Source of the DNA: Agromyces sp. Leaf222
Lineage (GTDB): Bacteria; Actinomycetota; Actinomycetes; Actinomycetales; Microbacteriaceae
Reading direction: 5' to 3'
DNA: 64,000 nucleotides
NCBI RefSeq assembly: GCF_001421565.1
Contig: NZ_LMKQ01000001.1
Coordinates: 1,735,651-1,799,650 of the forward strand
This document shows, one piece after another, positions 60,798-64,000 of this stretch. The position numbers were made by a program, and so were the translations under genes. Each line of letters opens with the position of its first letter. The first letter of the stretch is position 1. The notes beneath the pieces were generated by a model, which saw only the letters and a list, made by a program, of their open reading frames with translations, did no database searches and was not told where the DNA came from.

Positions 60798-62606
60798 GTG
60801 GTTCGCAGGGGGCCGGTCGCGACGGTGTCGCTGCTCATCCAGGACGACTCCGTCGACCTCGGCGCGATCGACGGCGCGAAGGTGCCGCTCCGCGAGAACC
60901 GCGAGCTCGCGATGCCCGACGACGCGAACGACCGCTTCCTCGACGGCCCGGCCTGTCGCAGGCTCGCGGTGGTCGACTTCGATCCCGAGACCGGGATGCC
61001 GCTGCCGCCGCCCGCGCGGTTCGAGCCGAATCGCGACGGCGGGCTCGACGGCACGTACCCGATCGACGACGCGCCCGACTCGCCCGCAGCGCTCGCCGTG
61101 AACGCGTTCGGCATCGCGTTCCGCACGATCCGCATGTTCGAGGGGCCCGATGCGCTCGGTCGCCGGGTCACGTGGGCGTTCGGCGGCGAGCAGCTGCTCG
61201 TCGTGCCGCGCGCCGGGGAGCGGGCGAACGCCGCCTACGACCGGAAGACCCGGAGCCTCGCCTTCTCGTCGTTCACCGGCACGAACGGCGAACGCGTGCA
61301 CACGGCGCTCAGCCGCGACATCGTCGCCCACGAGTGCGGGCATGCGCTGCTCGACGCCGTGCAGCCGTCGCTCTCGGACCGGCCGACGCGCGAGTCGATC
61401 GCGATCCACGAAGCGGTCGCCGACGTGATCGCCGTGCTCATGGCCCTCGACAGCGACCGACTTCGCTCGAGCGTGCTCGCGCGGAGCGGCAACCGCATCG
61501 ACGAGCACAACGCCTTCAGCTCCATCGCCGAGCAGTTCGGCGTCTCGAAGCCCGGTCCGGGCGGCATGGCGCGGCATGCGCTGCGCGAGCTCGCGAACGA
61601 CGAGACGCTCGCAGCGCTCGCCGGAGCCGGTTCGCACGAGCTCAGCACCCTGCTCTCGGCGATCTACTACGACACGCTGCGCGAGATCTTCGAGGGCCGG
61701 TTCGCGCAGGAACGGCGCGTGCGCCATGACGGCGGCCGCCGGCAGACCCCGGCGCAGGCGGCGAACCGCGCGCTCGGCACCGCGCACCTGATCTTCCGCA
61801 GGTTCGTGCTGCGCGGCATCGACTACCTGCCGCCGGGCGACCTGGGGTTCGCGGACATCGGCAGGGCCGCCTTCGCCGCCGATCGCGCGATCGACGGGGC
61901 GACCGGTCGGCGGCCGAGCGCCGAGGTGCGCCGACGGCGCGACGCGTTCGCCACTCGGTTCGTCACGCGCGGCATCGTCGCGGCCGAGGCGCAGTTGCAC
62001 GGGCGGCGACCATCGGCCCTCGACGTGCCGCCCGCGCAGCTGGAGGCGCTCCGCGACCTCGACTACGCCGCCTACGAGTACGTCGCGGCCCACCGCCGGG
62101 CGATCGGCATCCCGGCGGGCGTGCCGTTCACGGTGCTCCCGCGCATCGACGCGACGAAACGGGTCGGACCGGCCCAGGTGCCGCCCCAGCGCGAGCTGCT
62201 CGTGAAGGTGGCATGGGACCGACTGCCGGAGGCCCGCGGCGACGGCACCCGCGGTCGCCCGGTGCCGGTCGGGGCGACGGTGAGTCTGCGCTGGGAGGAC
62301 GGACGGTGCCTCGCCCTCGTGCGGAGCCTCGCGGCCGAGCGCAGCGGTTCGGCTCCTGGTTCGGCTCGCGGCAGTGCGGTGCCGCAGCCGGCCGAGGTGC
62401 TGGTCGCGGCCCTCGGAGCGGATGCCGCGACGACCGACGTGCACGGCGCCCCGCCCGCCGGGGCGGCCGCGCCCGCCCGCTCGGTTCGCTCACCGTCCTC
62501 GGCCGGTGCCGGCGCCGCCCGCCCGCTCGCCCCGCCGCCGCCGGGGGTGGATCCGGGTGCGTTCTTCGACCTCGTGCGCGCCCGCGGGGCCCTCGGCCGC
62601 GCATGA
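60798..62606 (+). CDS. Gluzincin-type (M4-like) neutral metallopeptidase
   Basis: This ~602-residue zinc peptidase has HECGH (residues ~178-182) and, about 23 residues later, HEAVADV whose Glu is the likely third ligand. This is the gluzincin pattern HExxH...E of thermolysin-like enzymes. The N-terminal region is divergent and no signal peptide is seen. GTG 60798 lies four bases after the DUF2182-like stop. The C-terminal ~90 residues are low complexity. As the third gene of the tyrosinase operon it is a candidate processing protease for the tyrosinase C-terminal domain, which is a hypothesis. Confidence 0.75.
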   Translation: MVRRGPVATVSLLIQDDSVDLGAIDGAKVPLRENRELAMPDDANDRFLDGPACRRLAVVDFDPETGMPLPPPARFEPNRDGGLDGTYPIDDAPDSPAALAVNAFGIAFRTIRMFEGPDALGRRVTWAFGGEQLLVVPRAGERANAAYDRKTRSLAFSSFTGTNGERVHTALSRDIVAHECGHALLDAVQPSLSDRPTRESIAIHEAVADVIAVLMALDSDRLRSSVLARSGNRIDEHNAFSSIAEQFGVSKPGPGGMARHALRELANDETLAALAGAGSHELSTLLSAIYYDTLREIFEGRFAQERRVRHDGGRRQTPAQAANRALGTAHLIFRRFVLRGIDYLPPGDLGFADIGRAAFAADRAIDGATGRRPSAEVRRRRDAFATRFVTRGIVAAEAQLHGRRPSALDVPPAQLEALRDLDYAAYEYVAAHRRAIGIPAGVPFTVLPRIDATKRVGPAQVPPQRELLVKVAWDRLPEARGDGTRGRPVPVGATVSLRWEDGRCLALVRSLAAERSGSAPGSARGSAVPQPAEVLVAALGADAATTDVHGAPPAGAAAPARSVRSPSSAGAGAARPLAPPPPGVDPGAFFDLVRARGALGRA

Positions 62607-62639
62607 CCGGATGACCGCCCACCCGTCCGCTACGGTGTC

Positions 62640-63389
62640 ATGGTGCCGAATCAGCTGCAGGTCGAGATCGCCGTCCAGGATGTCGCGGGGGTCCGCATCG
62701 CCCTCGAGCAGGGGGCCGCGCGCGTCGAGCTCTGCCAGGCGCTCGGGCTCGGCGGCCTCACGCCGTCGGCCGGGCTGATCGAGGCGGCTGTCGCGGCCGC
62801 CGCCGATGCATCGACGCCGGGGTTCGTGCACGTGCTCGTTCGGCCCCGCGGCGGGGGATTCGTCTACGACGCCGACGAACTCGACACCATCGCGCGCGAC
62901 ATCCGCCTGGCCGGCGGCCTCGGCGCCGACGGCGTGGTCGTCGGTGCATTGACCGAGACGGGAGCGCTCGACGAGCGAGCGATCGCCGCGTTCGTCGCCG
63001 CGGCCGACGGCATCGACGTGACCGTGCACCGAGCGGTCGATGCGAGTGCCGACCCCGTGGCCTCGGTGCTGGCGCTCCCCGGGCTCGGGGTGCGCCGCGT
63101 GCTCACCTCCGGCGGCGGCGTCGACTGCCGTGCCGGCCTTCCCGCGCTCGAGCGCATGGTCGCCGAGGTCGGCGGGCGTCTCGAGGTCATGTCCGGCGGC
63201 GGGGTTCGCGTGCCCGACATCGGCGACCTCGCCGCGGCAGGCGTCGACGCGGTGCACCTCTCGGCGAGGGGCCGAGACGAGCGCGGCGGTGCGAGCGGCC
63301 CCGGCGGCGGCGTCGACGGATTCGACGTGACCGATGTCGTGCTCGTGCGCGCCGCGGTGGCGGCCGCGCGAACGGTCCGCGCCGACTGA
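62640..63389 (+). CDS. cutC: CutC family protein (copper homeostasis)
   Basis: This ~249-residue TIM-barrel protein has the CutC pattern QLQVEIAVQDVAGVRIALEQGAARVELCQALGLGGLTPSAGLIEAAV and, later, LTSGGGVDCRAGLPALERMV. CutC was linked to copper handling in E. coli and eukaryotes, but the direct copper role is debated. A TACGGT box lies six bases before GTG 62643, which might be the true start (ATG 62640 is three bases from it). It lies next to the tyrosinase operon, which may be a copper-related neighbourhood. Confidence 0.9.
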   Translation: MVPNQLQVEIAVQDVAGVRIALEQGAARVELCQALGLGGLTPSAGLIEAAVAAAADASTPGFVHVLVRPRGGGFVYDADELDTIARDIRLAGGLGADGVVVGALTETGALDERAIAAFVAAADGIDVTVHRAVDASADPVASVLALPGLGVRRVLTSGGGVDCRAGLPALERMVAEVGGRLEVMSGGGVRVPDIGDLAAAGVDAVHLSARGRDERGGASGPGGGVDGFDVTDVVLVRAAVAAARTVRAD

Positions 63390-63405
63390 AGCACCGGCGC
63401 GTCGG

Positions 63406-63411
63406 TAGGCT
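63406..63411 (+). promoter_or_regulatory. Leaderless -10 box (TAGGCT) for the next gene
   Basis: TAGGCT ends seven bases before the ATG at 63419, as in ilvD and the phosphatase gene. Confidence 0.5.
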
Positions 63412-63418
63412 TGACGGC

Positions 63419-63964
63419 ATGACGCGCGAGACCGAGGACGACGCCCTGCGCTGGGAGGGCGACGACGATCCGACGCTCGCTCCCGGCTGGAAGACGGTCG
63501 GTCCGCCTGTCGCGGCGACCGCCGGCGGAGCCGGTTCCGCCGCGGCATCCGACGCCCCTGGCGAAACCGCTGCCACCGCGGCAACGGCTGCCACGGCCGC
63601 CGAGGTCGGCGCCGCCGACACCGCCGCCGACACCGACGTGGACGCCGACGAAGCCGATGACGACCGGGCCGCCCCGGCACCGCAGACCGGCTCGGTCGAG
63701 CTCGTGGTGCTCGGCATCCTCGCGGGCGTCTACCTGCTCTACACGATCGGTTGGCTCATCACCGCGCTGCGCACCTCGGCGCCGGGCGTGAGCATCGTGA
63801 GCGATGCGATGTACGCGCTGGGTCTCTGGCTCGCCGTGCTCGCGGCGCCGTGCTGGTTCGCGCTCGCGCTCCGCGCGGGCGGGCGCCGTGCCCGACTGGC
63901 CTGGCTGATCGTCGGTGTCGTCGTGCTCGCGCCGCTGCCGTTCGTCCTGGGGGTCACCGCATGA
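63419..63964 (+). CDS. Hypothetical membrane protein
   Basis: This 181-residue protein has a ~90-residue low-complexity, Ala/Asp/Thr-rich, acidic N-terminal half, then three hydrophobic segments (VELVVLGILAGVYLLYTIGWLITAL, VSDAMYALGLWLAVLAAPCWFALAL, LAWLIVGVVVLAPLPFVLGV). The family is not recognised. The start is supported by a TAGGCT box seven bases upstream and the stop overlaps the next gene (ATGA, 63961-63964). Confidence 0.7.
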   Translation: MTRETEDDALRWEGDDDPTLAPGWKTVGPPVAATAGGAGSAAASDAPGETAATAATAATAAEVGAADTAADTDVDADEADDDRAAPAPQTGSVELVVLGILAGVYLLYTIGWLITALRTSAPGVSIVSDAMYALGLWLAVLAAPCWFALALRAGGRRARLAWLIVGVVVLAPLPFVLGVTA

Positions 63965-64000
63965 GCACCGTTCCCGTCGCCCCCGAACCCGGTGTGCCGG
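63961..64000 (+). CDS. Start of an unidentified gene (cut by window end)
   Basis: An ATG overlapping the preceding stop opens a frame MSTVPVAPEPGVP that runs off the window. The coupling suggests a co-transcribed downstream gene. Nothing more can be said. Confidence 0.5.
   Translation, partial: MSTVPVAPEPGVP

Overview
This is one 64 kb stretch of a high-GC actinobacterial chromosome. The gene content fits the family Microbacteriaceae, and an Agromyces- or Microbacterium-like organism is my best guess. The evidence is the very GC-rich third codon positions, the murI-rph-rdgB order, actinobacterial Tad pilus genes with several tiny TadE-like proteins, ftsE-ftsX-smpB synteny, many start codons directly behind a TANNNT box (leaderless-type starts), and an ssrA tag ending in ALAA. 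No phage, insertion sequence, integrase or CRISPR array was seen. The window reads as ordinary chromosome carrying accessory metabolic modules.

Layout. 0-9 kb holds murI (partial), rph, rdgB, a cation efflux protein, a DedA protein, a heme oxygenase under a DtxR/IdeR-type iron box, a luciferase-like oxidoreductase, a GerW/YtfJ-like protein, tRNA-Leu, an acyltransferase and a PadR-controlled membrane protein. 9-19 kb holds a LacI regulator divergent from a zinc dehydrogenase, a compact Tad (Flp) pilus operon (tadA, B, C, pilin-like peptide, three TadE/G-like proteins), a large membrane protein and prfB. 19-27 kb holds a TetR/amidohydrolase/NhaC module, ftsEX, smpB and a protein tyrosine phosphatase. 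27-32.1 kb holds a SIMPL protein, a GT4 glycosyltransferase with a GH92 glycosidase, and the tmRNA gene ssrA with its terminator. 32-43.5 kb holds a secreted GH6 cellulase behind a CebR-like operator, a LysR/EamA divergent pair, a DUF1653/LLM/hisN operon, tRNA-Lys, a secreted ricin-FN3-sugar dehydrogenase and a wall-anchored adhesin-like protein. 43.5-53 kb holds a 5'-3' exonuclease, a DUF457-like membrane hydrolase, a five-gene biotin uptake operon (bioY, CoA ligase, thiolase, bioM, bioN), two small proteins and a fused OtsA-OtsB trehalose enzyme. 53-58.3 kb is the ilvD-ilvB-ilvN-ilvC branched-chain amino acid cluster. 58.5-64 kb holds a tyrosinase, a DUF2182-like membrane protein and a gluzincin protease, then cutC and a membrane protein.

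How the genes work together. SmpB and tmRNA form the trans-translation pair. FtsE and FtsX form the division ABC complex. The Tad genes would build an adhesive or DNA-uptake pilus. The GH6, GH92, ricin-GSDH and cellulose-type operator point to plant-polymer use. BioY-BioM-BioN form an ECF transporter whose operon also encodes two CoA enzymes, as in the yhfUTS operon of Bacillus.

Two signals seem most worth following. The first is a word, GGATGCCGC/GCGGCATCC, which I count by eye about fifty times in both orientations. It ignores reading frame and forms stem-loops at gene ends, which resembles a DNA uptake or recombination signal. The second is the tyrosinase/DUF2182/gluzincin operon, which looks like a self-contained copper enzyme plus maturation set.
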